This document shows, piece by piece, positions 27,982 to 37,445 of a DNA stretch of 64,000 nucleotides. How positions within the stretch are numbered: position 1 is the stretch's first letter; each line of letters begins with the position of its first letter. The notes beneath the pieces were generated by a model. The model searched no databases. It had not been told where the DNA came from and worked only from the letters and a program-made list of their open reading frames with translations. This stretch comes from Mycolicibacterium sp. CBMA 247. Lineage in GTDB: Bacteria; Actinomycetota; Actinomycetes; Mycobacteriales; Mycobacteriaceae. The stretch spans positions 186,001 through 250,000 of the forward strand of contig NZ_VTGX01000005.1 in assembly GCF_009729095.1 (NCBI RefSeq), read 5' to 3'. The position numbers and the translations under genes are program-made.

Positions 27982-30005
27982 TGATGAGCTCAAGCTCGAT
28001 GTTGAAGATGTTCGACACAGTCCTCGTCGCCAACCGCGGCGAGATCGCGGTGCGGGTCATCCGCACCCTGCGGTCCATGGGCATCCGGTCGGTGGCGGTG
28101 TTCAGCGACGCCGACGCCGGAGCCCGCCATGTCTCAGAAGCTGACGCAGCTGTCCACATCGGGCCGGCCGCGGCCCGGCAGAGTTACCTCGACATCAACG
28201 CGGTTGTCTCGGCCGCCCTGCGCACCGGCGCGCAGGCAGTGCACCCTGGATACGGATTCCTTTCCGAGAACGCCGAATTCGCCGCCGCACTGCAGGCCGC
28301 AGGCATCGTGTTCATCGGCCCGCCCGCTGCGGCGATCGCCACCATGGGGGACAAGATCGCGGCCAAGGCCGCGGTGTCGGCGTTCGGTGTCCCCGTCGTG
28401 CCGGGCATATCGCGTCCGGGCCTGACCGATGAGGACTTGATCGCGGGTGCGCCCGAGGTTGGTTTCCCGGTCCTGGTCAAGCCATCGGCAGGCGGTGGCG
28501 GCAAGGGTATGCGGGTCGTGGAGCGGGCTGCCGATCTGCCCGCCGCACTGGTGAGCGCGCGCCGCGAGGCGGCCGCGGCCTTCGGCGACGACACCCTGTT
28601 CCTGGAACGATTTGTGTTGCGGCCCCGCCATATCGAGGTGCAGGTGCTCGCCGACGGCCACGGCAATGTGATCCACCTGGGTGAGCGGGAATGCAGCCTG
28701 CAGCGCCGGCACCAGAAGGTTATCGAGGAGGCGCCCTCGCCGCTGCTGGACGCCGCCACCCGGGCCCGCATCGGTGCGGCCGCGTGCGATACCGCGCGTA
28801 GTGTCGATTACACGGGCGCCGGCACGGTGGAGTTCATCGTGTCTGCGGATGCGCCCGATGAGTTCTTCTTCATGGAGATGAACACCCGGCTTCAAGTGGA
28901 GCATCCGGTCACCGAGATGGTCACCGGAGTCGACCTGGTGGAACAGCAGGTCCGCATCGCGGCCGGGGAGAAGCTCGCGATCGGCCAGGACGACATCGTC
29001 ATGACCGGGCACGCCATGGAAGCGCGTGTTTACGCCGAGGACCCGGCCAACGGATTCCTTCCCACCGGCGGGCCGGTGCTCGGGCTGCGTGAGCCAACGG
29101 GCTCCGGCGTGCGGGTGGATTCCGGCCTGGCCGCGGGCACCGTCGTCGGCAGCGACTACGACCCGATGCTGTCGAAGGTCATCGCCCACGGCGCCGACCG
29201 GACCGCGGCGTTGCACAAGCTGGACCGCGCGCTGGCCGACACCGCGGTGCTCGGTCTGACCACCAATACCGAGTTCCTGCGCTTCCTGCTGGCCGACCCC
29301 GATGTGGCGGCCGGACGGTTGGACACCGGCCTGTTGGACCGTCGGGCACCGGATTTCGCGCCCCAGGCCCTCGGTGATGCCGAACTGATTGCCGCGGCGG
29401 CCTTTCAGTGGATCACCAACTGGTCGACGGCCGGTGACAATCTGTGGGCCCGGCCGACGGGCTGGCGGGTGGGGGAGCGTGCCCCGGCCGCGTTCCGGCT
29501 GCGAGCCGGCGAGCGCACCGACCACGTGTACCTCACCGGGACCTCGAATCAAGCCACTGCCGCCGTCGAGAACGGTGAAACCCACACCCTCAGTGCCGCT
29601 TTCGTCGGTGATCAGTTCACCGTCACGCTCGACGGCATGCGAACCGAGTATCTGGTCGCAACGCAGCTGTGCGCGGGGATCGGCCAACTCTGGCTCTCGG
29701 GCGCCGGGCGTAGCTATGTCGTCGAGGAGGTGCGTGAGGCACCGGTGCGGCCGGACGACGAGCACAGCGGCGATGCCGAACTCCTCAGCCCCATGCCGGG
29801 ATCGGTTGTCGCCGTGGGCGCTGGCAACGGCACCGAGGTGACGGCCGGCGCCATGGTGGTCACCGTGGAGGCGATGAAGATGGAGCACGCCCTGACCGCA
29901 CCGACCGATGGTGTGGCCGAACTACTCGTCGCCGTCGGCGACCAGGTCAAGGTGGGTCAGCCACTGGCTCGAATCACCGCTCACACACAGGAGATTGAAG
30001 GATGA
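27981..30005 (+). CDS. accA1: Acyl-CoA carboxylase biotinylated alpha subunit AccA1
   Basis: The 674-residue protein combines biotin carboxylase (MFDTVLVANRGEIAVRVIRT; ATP-grasp KPSAGGGGKGMR; catalytic FFMEMNTRLQVEHPVTE) with a C-terminal biotin carrier domain, where EAMKMEH supplies the biotinylated Lys633. It partners AccD1 in leucine degradation. The ATG at 27981 overlaps the accD1 stop (TGATG); the M. tuberculosis protein starts at the equivalent of ATG 28008, which is an alternative. Confidence 0.95.
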   Translation: MMSSSSMLKMFDTVLVANRGEIAVRVIRTLRSMGIRSVAVFSDADAGARHVSEADAAVHIGPAAARQSYLDINAVVSAALRTGAQAVHPGYGFLSENAEFAAALQAAGIVFIGPPAAAIATMGDKIAAKAAVSAFGVPVVPGISRPGLTDEDLIAGAPEVGFPVLVKPSAGGGGKGMRVVERAADLPAALVSARREAAAAFGDDTLFLERFVLRPRHIEVQVLADGHGNVIHLGERECSLQRRHQKVIEEAPSPLLDAATRARIGAAACDTARSVDYTGAGTVEFIVSADAPDEFFFMEMNTRLQVEHPVTEMVTGVDLVEQQVRIAAGEKLAIGQDDIVMTGHAMEARVYAEDPANGFLPTGGPVLGLREPTGSGVRVDSGLAAGTVVGSDYDPMLSKVIAHGADRTAALHKLDRALADTAVLGLTTNTEFLRFLLADPDVAAGRLDTGLLDRRAPDFAPQALGDAELIAAAAFQWITNWSTAGDNLWARPTGWRVGERAPAAFRLRAGERTDHVYLTGTSNQATAAVENGETHTLSAAFVGDQFTVTLDGMRTEYLVATQLCAGIGQLWLSGAGRSYVVEEVREAPVRPDDEHSGDAELLSPMPGSVVAVGAGNGTEVTAGAMVVTVEAMKMEHALTAPTDGVAELLVAVGDQVKVGQPLARITAHTQEIEG

Positions 30006-31174
30006 GCGACTACTCAGGCTTTTTGTCGACCGGCAGCTTGCCGGACCACTACGCGGAACTGGCCAAGACCGTCCGCGACTTCGCCCAGAGCGTGGTCGCA
30101 CCGGTGGCCGCCAAACACGATGAGGAGCATTCCTTCCCGTACGAGGTCGTCTCCGGCATGGCCGACATGGGGCTGTTCGGCCTGCCGTTCCCCGAGGAGT
30201 ACGGCGGTATGGGCGGCGACTATTTCGCGCTGTGCCTGGCCCTGGAGGAACTCGGCAAGGTCGACCAGAGCGTGGCCATCACGCTGGAGGCCGGGGTATC
30301 GCTGGGCGCCATGCCGGTCTACCGCTTCGGCAATGACGCCCAGAAGCAGGAGTGGCTGCCGCTGCTGGCCAGCGGCAAGGCGCTGGGCGCATTCGGCCTG
30401 ACCGAGGCCGGCGGCGGTAGCGATGCCGGGGCCACCAAGACCACCGCCAAGATGGACGACGGCCACTGGATCATTAACGGCTCCAAGCAATTCATCACCA
30501 ACTCCGGCACCGACATCACCAAGCTGGTGACCGTCACCGCGGTGACAGGGGAGGCCGCCGGCGGCAGGAAGGAGATCTCCTCGATCCTGGTGCCGGTGCC
30601 GATCGCGGGATTCACCGCCGAACCGGCCTACAACAAGGTCGGCTGGAACGCTTCGGACACCCACCCGCTGAGCTTCGACGACGTGCGGGTGCCCGCCGAG
30701 AACCTGCTCGGCGAGCGCGGCCGCGGCTACGCGAACTTCCTGCGCATTCTCGATGAGGGCCGCATCGCCATCGCGGCGCTGTCGGTCGGTGTCGCGCAGG
30801 GTTGTGTGGACGAATGTGTCAAGTACGCCAAGGAACGCCAGGCCTTCGGGGCAGCCATCGGCACGTACCAGGCCATCGCGTTCAAGATCGCCCGGATGGA
30901 GGCTCGCGCCCACACGGCTCGCGCCGCTTACTACGACGCGGCCGCGTTGATGCTGTCCGGCAAGCCGTTCAAGAAGGCGGCGTCGGTGGCCAAGCTGGTT
31001 TCCAGCGAGGCCGCGATGGACAACGCCCGCGACGCCACCCAGATCTTCGGCGGCTACGGATTCATGAACGAGTACCCCGTGGCACGTCATTACCGGGACA
31101 GCAAGATCCTCGAAATCGGCGAAGGGACAACGGAAGTACAGCTGATGCTGATCGCGCGGGAGGCTGGTCTGTGA
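30002..31174 (+). CDS. fadE19: Acyl-CoA dehydrogenase FadE19 (probable isovaleryl-CoA dehydrogenase)
   Basis: This 390-residue flavoenzyme has the acyl-CoA dehydrogenase signatures GAFGLTEAGGGSDAG and QIFGGYGFMNEYPVARHYRD. Between accA1 and the MaoC gene it most likely oxidises isovaleryl-CoA to 3-methylcrotonyl-CoA, the substrate of AccA1-AccD1. ATGA overlap with accA1 and a 4-base overlap with the next gene show tight coupling. The substrate is inferred from context. Confidence 0.92.
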   Translation: MSDYSGFLSTGSLPDHYAELAKTVRDFAQSVVAPVAAKHDEEHSFPYEVVSGMADMGLFGLPFPEEYGGMGGDYFALCLALEELGKVDQSVAITLEAGVSLGAMPVYRFGNDAQKQEWLPLLASGKALGAFGLTEAGGGSDAGATKTTAKMDDGHWIINGSKQFITNSGTDITKLVTVTAVTGEAAGGRKEISSILVPVPIAGFTAEPAYNKVGWNASDTHPLSFDDVRVPAENLLGERGRGYANFLRILDEGRIAIAALSVGVAQGCVDECVKYAKERQAFGAAIGTYQAIAFKIARMEARAHTARAAYYDAAALMLSGKPFKKAASVAKLVSSEAAMDNARDATQIFGGYGFMNEYPVARHYRDSKILEIGEGTTEVQLMLIAREAGL

Positions 31175-31668
31175 GCGAGAACGGGGCGAAGAAAGTCATC
31201 GAGCAGCGCGGGCTGTGGTTCGAGGAGTTCGAGATCGGTGTGCGCTACCTGCACCGTCCGGGGCGCACCGTCACCGAGGCCGACAACGTGCTGTTCACCA
31301 CGCTGACCATGAACACCCAGGCGCTGCACCTGGATGCCGCGTTCTCCGATGCCCTACCACCGTTCAACGCCCGGCTGGTCAACTCGATGTTCACCCTCTC
31401 GACGCTCGTCGGCCTGTCGGTGGCCCAGCTGACCCAGGGCACCATCGTCGGCAACCTCGGATTCTCCGAGATCGCTTTCCCCAAGCCGCTTTTCCACGGT
31501 GACACGCTATACGCCGAAACAGAGATCACCGAGAAACGGGCATCCAAGAGCCGGCCGGGGGAGGGCATCGTGACCTTCGCCCACACGGGCCGCAACCAGC
31601 ACGGCGACATCGTGGCGACGGCGTCGCGCAAGACCATGGTGCGCATGCGCCCGGAGGGGGATTCCTGA
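31171..31668 (+). CDS. MaoC-like hydratase (Rv2499c-like)
   Basis: The 165-residue single hotdog-fold protein carries LYAETEITEKRASKSRPGEG and a FEEFEIGVRYLHRPGRTVTEAD N-terminus typical of MaoC-type enoyl-CoA hydratases. In this operon it may hydrate an unsaturated CoA ester such as 3-methylglutaconyl-CoA; that is inferred. GTG 31171 overlaps the fadE19 stop, and its own stop overlaps the citE ATG. Confidence 0.88.
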   Translation: MSENGAKKVIEQRGLWFEEFEIGVRYLHRPGRTVTEADNVLFTTLTMNTQALHLDAAFSDALPPFNARLVNSMFTLSTLVGLSVAQLTQGTIVGNLGFSEIAFPKPLFHGDTLYAETEITEKRASKSRPGEGIVTFAHTGRNQHGDIVATASRKTMVRMRPEGDS

Positions 31669-32486
31669 TGGCTCTCACCGATTCCGGCCCGGGCTGGTTG
31701 TTCTGCCCGGCTGACCGTCCCGAGCGATTCGAAAAGGCCGCGGCGGCAGCCGATGTGGTGATCCTCGACCTCGAGGACGGGGTTGCGGCCAAGGACCGCG
31801 AGGCTGCCCGTCAGGCCCTGATCGACACCCGGCTGGATCCGGCCCGCACGGTGGTGCGAGTCAACCCGACCAACACCTCCGACCACGAGCTCGACCTCAA
31901 GGCGGTCGCTGCAACCGACTACACCACGGTGATGCTGGCCAAGACCGAGCACGCCGATCAGGTGCGCGCCCTGGCCCCGCTGGACGTCGTGGTGTTGATC
32001 GAGACCCCGCTGGCAGCGCTGAACGTGGCGGAGCTGGTGCAGCCCGACAACGCCTTCGCGGTGATGTGGGGGGCGGAGGATCTGTTCGCCGTCACCGGCG
32101 GCACGGCCAACCGCCGGCCCGATGGCACCTACCGCGACGTCGCCCAGCATGTGCGCTCGCAGACCCTGCTGGCGGCCAAGGCCTATGGCAAGGTGGCGCT
32201 GGACGCGGTGTACCTCGACATCAAAGACCTCGACGGTCTGCGGGCCGAGTCCGATGACGCGGTCGCCGTCGGTTTCGACGCCAAGGTGGCGATCCACCCG
32301 ACGCAGGTTTCGGTCATCCGGTCGGCGTACCAGCCAACTGCCGAGCAAGCCGAATGGGCCCGACACGTCCTGGCCGAGGCACGTAACCAGCGAGGCGTAT
32401 TCCAGTTCGGGGGCATAATGGTGGATGCCCCAGTGCTGCGACGGGCCGAGCGGATCGTCCAGCTAGCGCCACACCCAGGCACCTAG
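31668..32486 (+). CDS. citE: CitE-like beta-hydroxyacyl-CoA lyase
   Basis: The 272-residue lyase of the CitE/HpcH family has DLEDGVA (Mg2+ binding), the CoA/substrate loop KTEHADQV and the MWGAEDLFAVTGG motif. Its M. tuberculosis homolog Rv2498c is known as a bifunctional lyase of leucine catabolism and itaconate dissimilation, which fits this operon. ATG 31668 overlaps the preceding TGA by one base. Confidence 0.92.
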   Translation: MALTDSGPGWLFCPADRPERFEKAAAAADVVILDLEDGVAAKDREAARQALIDTRLDPARTVVRVNPTNTSDHELDLKAVAATDYTTVMLAKTEHADQVRALAPLDVVVLIETPLAALNVAELVQPDNAFAVMWGAEDLFAVTGGTANRRPDGTYRDVAQHVRSQTLLAAKAYGKVALDAVYLDIKDLDGLRAESDDAVAVGFDAKVAIHPTQVSVIRSAYQPTAEQAEWARHVLAEARNQRGVFQFGGIMVDAPVLRRAERIVQLAPHPGT

Positions 32487-32582
32487 CCGGAGGCCTCTCA
32501 CCGGGGGTTTTGCACGTACCGCCGCTGCCCTGAGCACCTCATGGACTGGCGGCGCAACATGCCGTCACCTGAAGGAGGCGGT

Positions 32583-33668
32583 ATGGCCACATATGAGCTC
32601 GAGTTCGAGCCCGTTCAGCTCGTCGCGGCCGACGGTTCTGCGACAGCTACCACCCCTGGAATGCGGTACAGCCGCGATCTGCCCCACGAAACGCTGGCTT
32701 GGCTCTACGAGTCGATGGTCGTGACCCGCGATCTGGATGCCGAATTCGTCAACCTGCAACGCCAGGGTGAGCTGGCGCTGTACGCACCGTGTCGCGGTCA
32801 GGAGGCCGCGCAGATCGGCGCGACGGCCTGCCTGCGCAAAACCGACTGGTTGTTCCCGCAGTACCGGGAGATCGGGGTGTTCCTGCTGCGCGGGATCAGC
32901 CCGGGTCAGATGGGCGCGATCTGGCGGGGTACATGGCACGGCGGCATGGAGTTCACCAGCCGCTGCGTCGCCCCGATCGCGATCCCGATCGGCACCCACG
33001 GGCTGCACGCGGTCGGTGCGGCGATGGCCGCCCAACGCCTGGGCGAGGATTCGGTCACCGTCGCCTTCCTCGGTGACGGCGCCACCAGTGAGGGCGACGC
33101 GCACGAGGCGCTCAACCTGGCTTCGGTCTTCAACGTGCCATGCGTGTTCTTCGTGCAGAACAACCAGTGGGCGATCTCGGTTCCGGTGAGCAAGCAACAG
33201 GCCGGTCCGTCGATCGCGGCCCGGTCCATCGGCTATGGCATGCCCGGCATCCGCGTCGACGGCAACGACGTGCTGGCCTGTTATGCGGTGATGGCCGAGG
33301 CGGCCGAACGGGCCCGCCAGGGCGGGGGTCCCACGCTCATCGAGGCAGTCACCTACCGGATGGGCCCGCACACCACCTCCGACGATCCCACCCGCTACCG
33401 GTCGGCCGACGAGGTCGACGAGTGGCTTGCCCGCGATCCGATCGCGCGGTACCGCACCTACCTGCAGACGGCCGGCGTGCTCGACGAGCGCCTGGAGCAA
33501 CGCGTCGCTGCGCGGTCTCGGCGGCTGTGCGCCGAATTGCGCGACACCATGGTCGGGGCAGCCGATGCCGATCCGGCAGAGCTGTTCGACAACGTGTATG
33601 CCGAGATCACCCCGGAACTGGCGCGCCAACGCGATCAGTTGTTGGCCGAACTGGCGGAGGAAGCGTGA
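32583..33668 (+). CDS. bkdA: Branched-chain 2-oxoacid dehydrogenase E1 alpha subunit
   Basis: This 361-residue TPP enzyme decarboxylates branched-chain 2-oxo acids, the first committed step. The TPP motif GDGATSEGDAHEALNLASVF...QNN and the phosphorylation-loop-like YRMGPHTTSDDPTRYR are clear. ATG 32583 follows AAGGAGG closely; an upstream ATG at 32541 is less likely. The 96 bases after citE suggest the bkd genes may also have their own promoter, though none is evident. Confidence 0.94.
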   Translation: MATYELEFEPVQLVAADGSATATTPGMRYSRDLPHETLAWLYESMVVTRDLDAEFVNLQRQGELALYAPCRGQEAAQIGATACLRKTDWLFPQYREIGVFLLRGISPGQMGAIWRGTWHGGMEFTSRCVAPIAIPIGTHGLHAVGAAMAAQRLGEDSVTVAFLGDGATSEGDAHEALNLASVFNVPCVFFVQNNQWAISVPVSKQQAGPSIAARSIGYGMPGIRVDGNDVLACYAVMAEAAERARQGGGPTLIEAVTYRMGPHTTSDDPTRYRSADEVDEWLARDPIARYRTYLQTAGVLDERLEQRVAARSRRLCAELRDTMVGAADADPAELFDNVYAEITPELARQRDQLLAELAEEA

Positions 33669-33699
33669 GAAGCATGACACTGCGGACGCGAGGAGCAAG

Positions 33700-34785
33700 A
33701 TGACTCAGATCGTCGATCGTCCTGCCGCTCAGGGTGATTCGCCGAAACCTTGGGAGCCCGTTCTTACCCCGATCGGATTGCCGGAACCGACGGCGTCGAT
33801 GCCCACCGCCACCGAACTGACCATGGTCGCCGCGATCAACCGGGCGCTGCGCGACGCGATGGCCGCCGACGAGCATGTGCTGGTGTTCGGTGAGGACGTC
33901 GCCACCTTGGGCGGGGTATTCCGGGTCACCGAGGGATTGGCCGAAACCTTCGGCGCCGAACGGTGTTTCGACACCCCGCTGGCTGAATCGGCGATCATCG
34001 GGGTGGCCATCGGCCTGGCGATTCGTGGGTTCACCCCGGTGCCGGAGATCCAGTTCGACGGGTTCAGCTATCCGGCCTTCGACCAGATCGCCAGTCACCT
34101 GGCCAAATACCGGATGCGCACCCACGGCGACGTCAACATGCCGGTGACGGTGCGGATTCCGTCATTCGGCGGTATCGGTGCCGTCGAGCACCACTCGGAG
34201 TCCACAGAGTCCTACTGGCTGCACACGGCAGGCCTCAAGGTGGTCGTACCGTCCGCCCCGTCGGACGCATACTGGCTGCTGCGGTACTCGATCAACAGTC
34301 CAGACCCGGTGATCTTCCTCGAACCCAAACGACGTTACTGGGCGCGCGAACCCGTCGACACCGGTGCGCCCGCACCGCCGATAGGGCGGGCCACGGTGCG
34401 GCGCAACGGAACCGACGTTACGGTGATCAGCTACGGCGGGTTGTTGGGCACCGCGCTCAACGCCGCGGAGCTGGCCGCCGAGCATGGCTGGAGCCTCGAG
34501 GTCGTCGATCTGCGCTCACTCAACCCCCTCGACTTCGACACGGTTGCGGCGTCGGTGCAGCGCACGGGCCGCGCCGTGGTGATGCATGAGGGACCCCGCA
34601 CCCTGGGCTTCGGGGCAGAACTGGCCGCCCGGATCTCTGAGGAGTGCTTCTACGACCTTGAGGCACCGGTGTTGCGTGCCACCGGTTTTGACACGCCCTA
34701 CCCGCCGGCGCGGCTGGAGAAGGCCTGGCTGCCCGGTGTCGACCGGTTGCTCGATTGCGTCGAGCGTGCGATGGGGCAGCCGTGA
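33700..34785 (+). CDS. bkdB: Branched-chain 2-oxoacid dehydrogenase E1 beta subunit
   Basis: The 361-residue protein has the transketolase-like pyrimidine-binding domain (VFGEDVATLGGVFRVTEGL, TPLAESAIIGVAIGLA) and C-terminal domain of E1 beta subunits, forming the alpha2-beta2 E1 with BkdA. ATG 33700 follows AGGAG (33691-33695). The stop overlaps the GTG of bkdC. Confidence 0.94.
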   Translation: MTQIVDRPAAQGDSPKPWEPVLTPIGLPEPTASMPTATELTMVAAINRALRDAMAADEHVLVFGEDVATLGGVFRVTEGLAETFGAERCFDTPLAESAIIGVAIGLAIRGFTPVPEIQFDGFSYPAFDQIASHLAKYRMRTHGDVNMPVTVRIPSFGGIGAVEHHSESTESYWLHTAGLKVVVPSAPSDAYWLLRYSINSPDPVIFLEPKRRYWAREPVDTGAPAPPIGRATVRRNGTDVTVISYGGLLGTALNAAELAAEHGWSLEVVDLRSLNPLDFDTVAASVQRTGRAVVMHEGPRTLGFGAELAARISEECFYDLEAPVLRATGFDTPYPPARLEKAWLPGVDRLLDCVERAMGQP

Positions 34786-35963
34786 ACCGGGAGTTCCTGG
34801 TCCCCGATCTCGGCGAGGGGTTGCAGGACGCCACCATCACCAGCTGGAGCGTCGCGGTGGGCGACGTTGTCGAGCTCAATCAGACGCTGTGTACCGTCGA
34901 GACCAACAAGGCCGAGGTGGAGATCCCCAGCCCGTTCGCCGGGCAGGTGCTCGAACTCGGCGGCGGGGCGGGTGACACCTTGACCGTCGGGGCACTGCTG
35001 GTCCGGATCGCCACTGACGAGCCGGCGGCTGCTGTCACCGCGCCCGTGAAAAATGGTGCCACACAGCGTAAGTCGGTACTGGTTGGGTACGGCACCGACG
35101 ACACAATGGACGTCAGCCGACGATCGCCCGGCAGCCCGCGTGCGCGCGCCAAACCGCCGGTCCGCAAACTGGCTGCCGACCTGCATGTGGACCTCGACGC
35201 GCTGGCACCGGGATCCGGGCCCGAGGGGACCGTCACCCGCGACGACGTACTGGCGGCCGCGGGCACCTCGGAGATCCTTGACGTGAGTGGCGTTCAGGCC
35301 GCGATGGCGCGTCGGATGTCTATGTCACGCAAGGAAATACCCGATGCCCATGCCCGTGTGGATGTCGACTGCGCCGCGTTGTTGGAGCTGCGTGACCGCA
35401 TCCGGGCCGCCGACGCGGAGTTGCCCGCTACGCCGTTTGTGCTGACTGTGCGGCTGCTGGTCCTCACGCTGGGACGGCATCCGCTGCTGAATTCCACCTG
35501 GCTGGAAACCGCGGAAGGCCCGCAGATTCACCGGCATCCGGCCGTGCATCTGGGGTTCGGGGTGGCCGCGCCGCGCGGCCTGCTGGTCCCGGTGGTCCGT
35601 GACGCCCAATCGATGACAACCCGGCAGTTGGCCACGGCGGTGGCCCGGCTCGTCGAGCAGGCCAGGGCCGGCACCCTCAGCCCGCCAGAGCTGAGCGGGT
35701 CGACTTTCACGGTGTCGAACTTCGGCGCGCTCGGTCTGGATGACGGAGTGCCGGTGATCAACTATCCGGAGGCGGCGATTCTGGGTACGGGCTCGATCAA
35801 GTCGCGCCCGGTCGTGGTCGACGGTGAGGTGGTGGCGCGTCCGACCATGTCGCTGACCTGTGCCTTCGACCACCGCGTCGTCGACGGTGCCCACGCCGCG
35901 GCGTTCCTGCGTGATCTGCGCTCGCTTATCGAGGCGCCCGAGTTGGCTCTCGTCGACTTGTAG
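34782..35963 (+). CDS. bkdC: Branched-chain 2-oxoacid dehydrogenase E2 acyltransferase
   Basis: This 393-residue E2 has one lipoyl domain (LCTVETNKAEVEIPSPF, lipoylated Lys43), a peripheral-subunit-binding motif (KPPVRKLAADLHVDLDALAPGSGPEG, near 130) and a catalytic CoA-acyltransferase domain ending with HRVVDGAHAAAFL (His364, Asp368). No E3 gene lies here; mycobacteria use a shared lipoamide dehydrogenase encoded elsewhere. Last gene of the operon. Confidence 0.95.
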   Translation: MNREFLVPDLGEGLQDATITSWSVAVGDVVELNQTLCTVETNKAEVEIPSPFAGQVLELGGGAGDTLTVGALLVRIATDEPAAAVTAPVKNGATQRKSVLVGYGTDDTMDVSRRSPGSPRARAKPPVRKLAADLHVDLDALAPGSGPEGTVTRDDVLAAAGTSEILDVSGVQAAMARRMSMSRKEIPDAHARVDVDCAALLELRDRIRAADAELPATPFVLTVRLLVLTLGRHPLLNSTWLETAEGPQIHRHPAVHLGFGVAAPRGLLVPVVRDAQSMTTRQLATAVARLVEQARAGTLSPPELSGSTFTVSNFGALGLDDGVPVINYPEAAILGTGSIKSRPVVVDGEVVARPTMSLTCAFDHRVVDGAHAAAFLRDLRSLIEAPELALVDL

Positions 35964-35966
35964 CGG

Positions 35967-36722
35967 CTACTTGCGTTTGGCGGCGGCCAAACGTTCTGCG
36001 AATTCCGGGGATTCGATGGAGCGGGCCTGCGGGCCGAGTTCGGTGTCGACGGCGACGCGGTGCTGGTCGATATCGACGACGCCGGGGTTGGCGGTGGCCC
36101 GCATCGAGGCCTTGGTGGCGATCACCACGTCGCGGGGCGCGCCGGCCGGGCCTGCGGCGAGCATGCGTGCGGCGCCCACCGGATCCTCGGCGATCGACAG
36201 CGCCAACCCGTGGCGCACGGCAGATTCGGCGTCGAAGCGCATACCGAACAGCAGCGATGCCCGGGCCACCTGCGGGCCGACGGCTCGCTGCAGCATCCAG
36301 GTGGCACCGCCGCCGGGGTGGATGCCCAGCTTCTGGAACCGCGGATCGAACAACGCCGCCGGGCCGGCGATACGCACGTCAGCGGCAAGCGCCAAGTTCA
36401 GGCCCGCGCCCACCGCGGCTCCGTTGACCGCGGCGATCGTCGGCAGCGTGCAATGCGCGACCGCCAGAAACCCGTCGTAGATCTTGCGCAGCCCGTCCTC
36501 GGTGGCTTCGCCGAGCGCGGTGAGATCGGCGCCCGCGCAGAACGCCTTGCCCGCGCCGGTGACGATCACGGCGTGCACGTCGGGGTTGGCCTCGGCGGCC
36601 TCGACCGCGGCGCGCAGGCCAGCCGACATCTCGATGGTCACCGCATTGCGGCGATCGGGGTCGTTGACGGTGATGACGGCGACGTGATCGTCGACGCTGA
36701 CCAACACAGAATCCGGCACCAA
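35967..36722 (-). CDS. Enoyl-CoA hydratase/isomerase family protein (EchA)
   Basis: The 251-residue crotonase-fold protein has the CoA-binding and oxyanion-hole segments KAFCAGADLTAL and AAVNGAAVGAGLNLALAADVRIA. It is convergent with bkdC, 3 bases away, and resembles EchA14-type proteins of mycobacteria. The acyl-CoA substrate is not deducible. Confidence 0.88.
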   Translation of the reverse strand: MVPDSVLVSVDDHVAVITVNDPDRRNAVTIEMSAGLRAAVEAAEANPDVHAVIVTGAGKAFCAGADLTALGEATEDGLRKIYDGFLAVAHCTLPTIAAVNGAAVGAGLNLALAADVRIAGPAALFDPRFQKLGIHPGGGATWMLQRAVGPQVARASLLFGMRFDAESAVRHGLALSIAEDPVGAARMLAAGPAGAPRDVVIATKASMRATANPGVVDIDQHRVAVDTELGPQARSIESPEFAERLAAAKRK

Positions 36723-36747
36723 ATCACCCTAGCCTCCGTGCACATCG

Positions 36748-36815
36748 CCCCGCGATTGTCACGCCAGAGTGGCGCCCGCGCTCTGGTGCCACGCTGGCGT
36801 GACAATCGCGCGGGG
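36748..36815. repeat. Long inverted repeat in the hydratase/lspA-like divergent region
   Basis: CGCGATTGTCACGCCAG (36751-36767) pairs perfectly with CTGGCGTGACAATCGCG (36794-36810); flanking CCC/GGGG extends the arms. The 26-base loop contains a smaller GTGGC/GCCAC hairpin. It has the same architecture as elements at 10322 and 20742, but here it lies between two divergent starts, so it cannot be only a terminator. Confidence 0.85.
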
Positions 36816-36935
36816 TGGCCACGCGGTGACCACAAATGTTCACTGAAACGTCAGCCGTGTCGCCCAGCGGTCCGGCCCTCGGAAGCGGACACTGATCCGG
36901 TGACGGCCGATATTGCCGGTATTTCTGGCGCCAAT

Positions 36936-37445
36936 ATGGCGCAGCCGACGCGGCGTCGACTCCTGTTGGTGGCTGCCGGTTCCATTTTCCTGCTCGACGT
37001 GGGAACCAAGACACTGGCCGTGGGGATGCTCGAACCCGGCCGCACCGTGCCGCTGGCCGGCGACTGGTTGGCCTGCGTACTCACCCGCAATTCGGGTGCT
37101 GCCCTGTCAATGGCCGCGGACCGCACGGTGATGCTGAGCGTCGTCGTGCTGTCCGTGGCCGCGGCCGTCGCTTGGATCGGCGCGTATGTCCGCTCACCGT
37201 GGTGGGCACTGGGCCTGGGGACGATCCTGGGCGGCGCTACCGGCAACCTCGTCGACCGATTCTTTCGAGCCCCCGGCCCGTTGCGGGGGGAGGTGGTCGA
37301 CTTTCTGGCGATCGGCCCGACGCCGGTGTTCAACGTGGCGGATCTCGCCGTGTTGGCGGGTGTGGTCTGGTTGATCGCGTTGTCGCTGTCGGGTTTTCCG
37401 TTCAACGGGGCCGCCAGGAACTCGGGGCCGCATGCCGGGAGCTAG
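36936..37445 (+). CDS. Signal peptidase II-like (LspA family) protein
   Basis: The 169-residue membrane protein has four hydrophobic helices and the LspA motifs LTRNSGAALSM, GGATGNLVDR (Asp107) and VVDFLAIGPTPVFNVAD (Asp136), so both catalytic aspartates of prolipoprotein signal peptidase are present. The canonical mycobacterial lspA (Rv1539) sits in another neighbourhood, so this may be a second copy. ATG 36936 is used; GTG 36900 in frame is an alternative. It overlaps the next gene by 14 bases. Confidence 0.85.
   Translation: MAQPTRRRLLLVAAGSIFLLDVGTKTLAVGMLEPGRTVPLAGDWLACVLTRNSGAALSMAADRTVMLSVVVLSVAAAVAWIGAYVRSPWWALGLGTILGGATGNLVDRFFRAPGPLRGEVVDFLAIGPTPVFNVADLAVLAGVVWLIALSLSGFPFNGAARNSGPHAGS

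Noticed and set aside
26443..29888. Long minus-strand frames opposite accD1 and accA1
   Set aside because: Antisense shadows of well-defined carboxylase genes.
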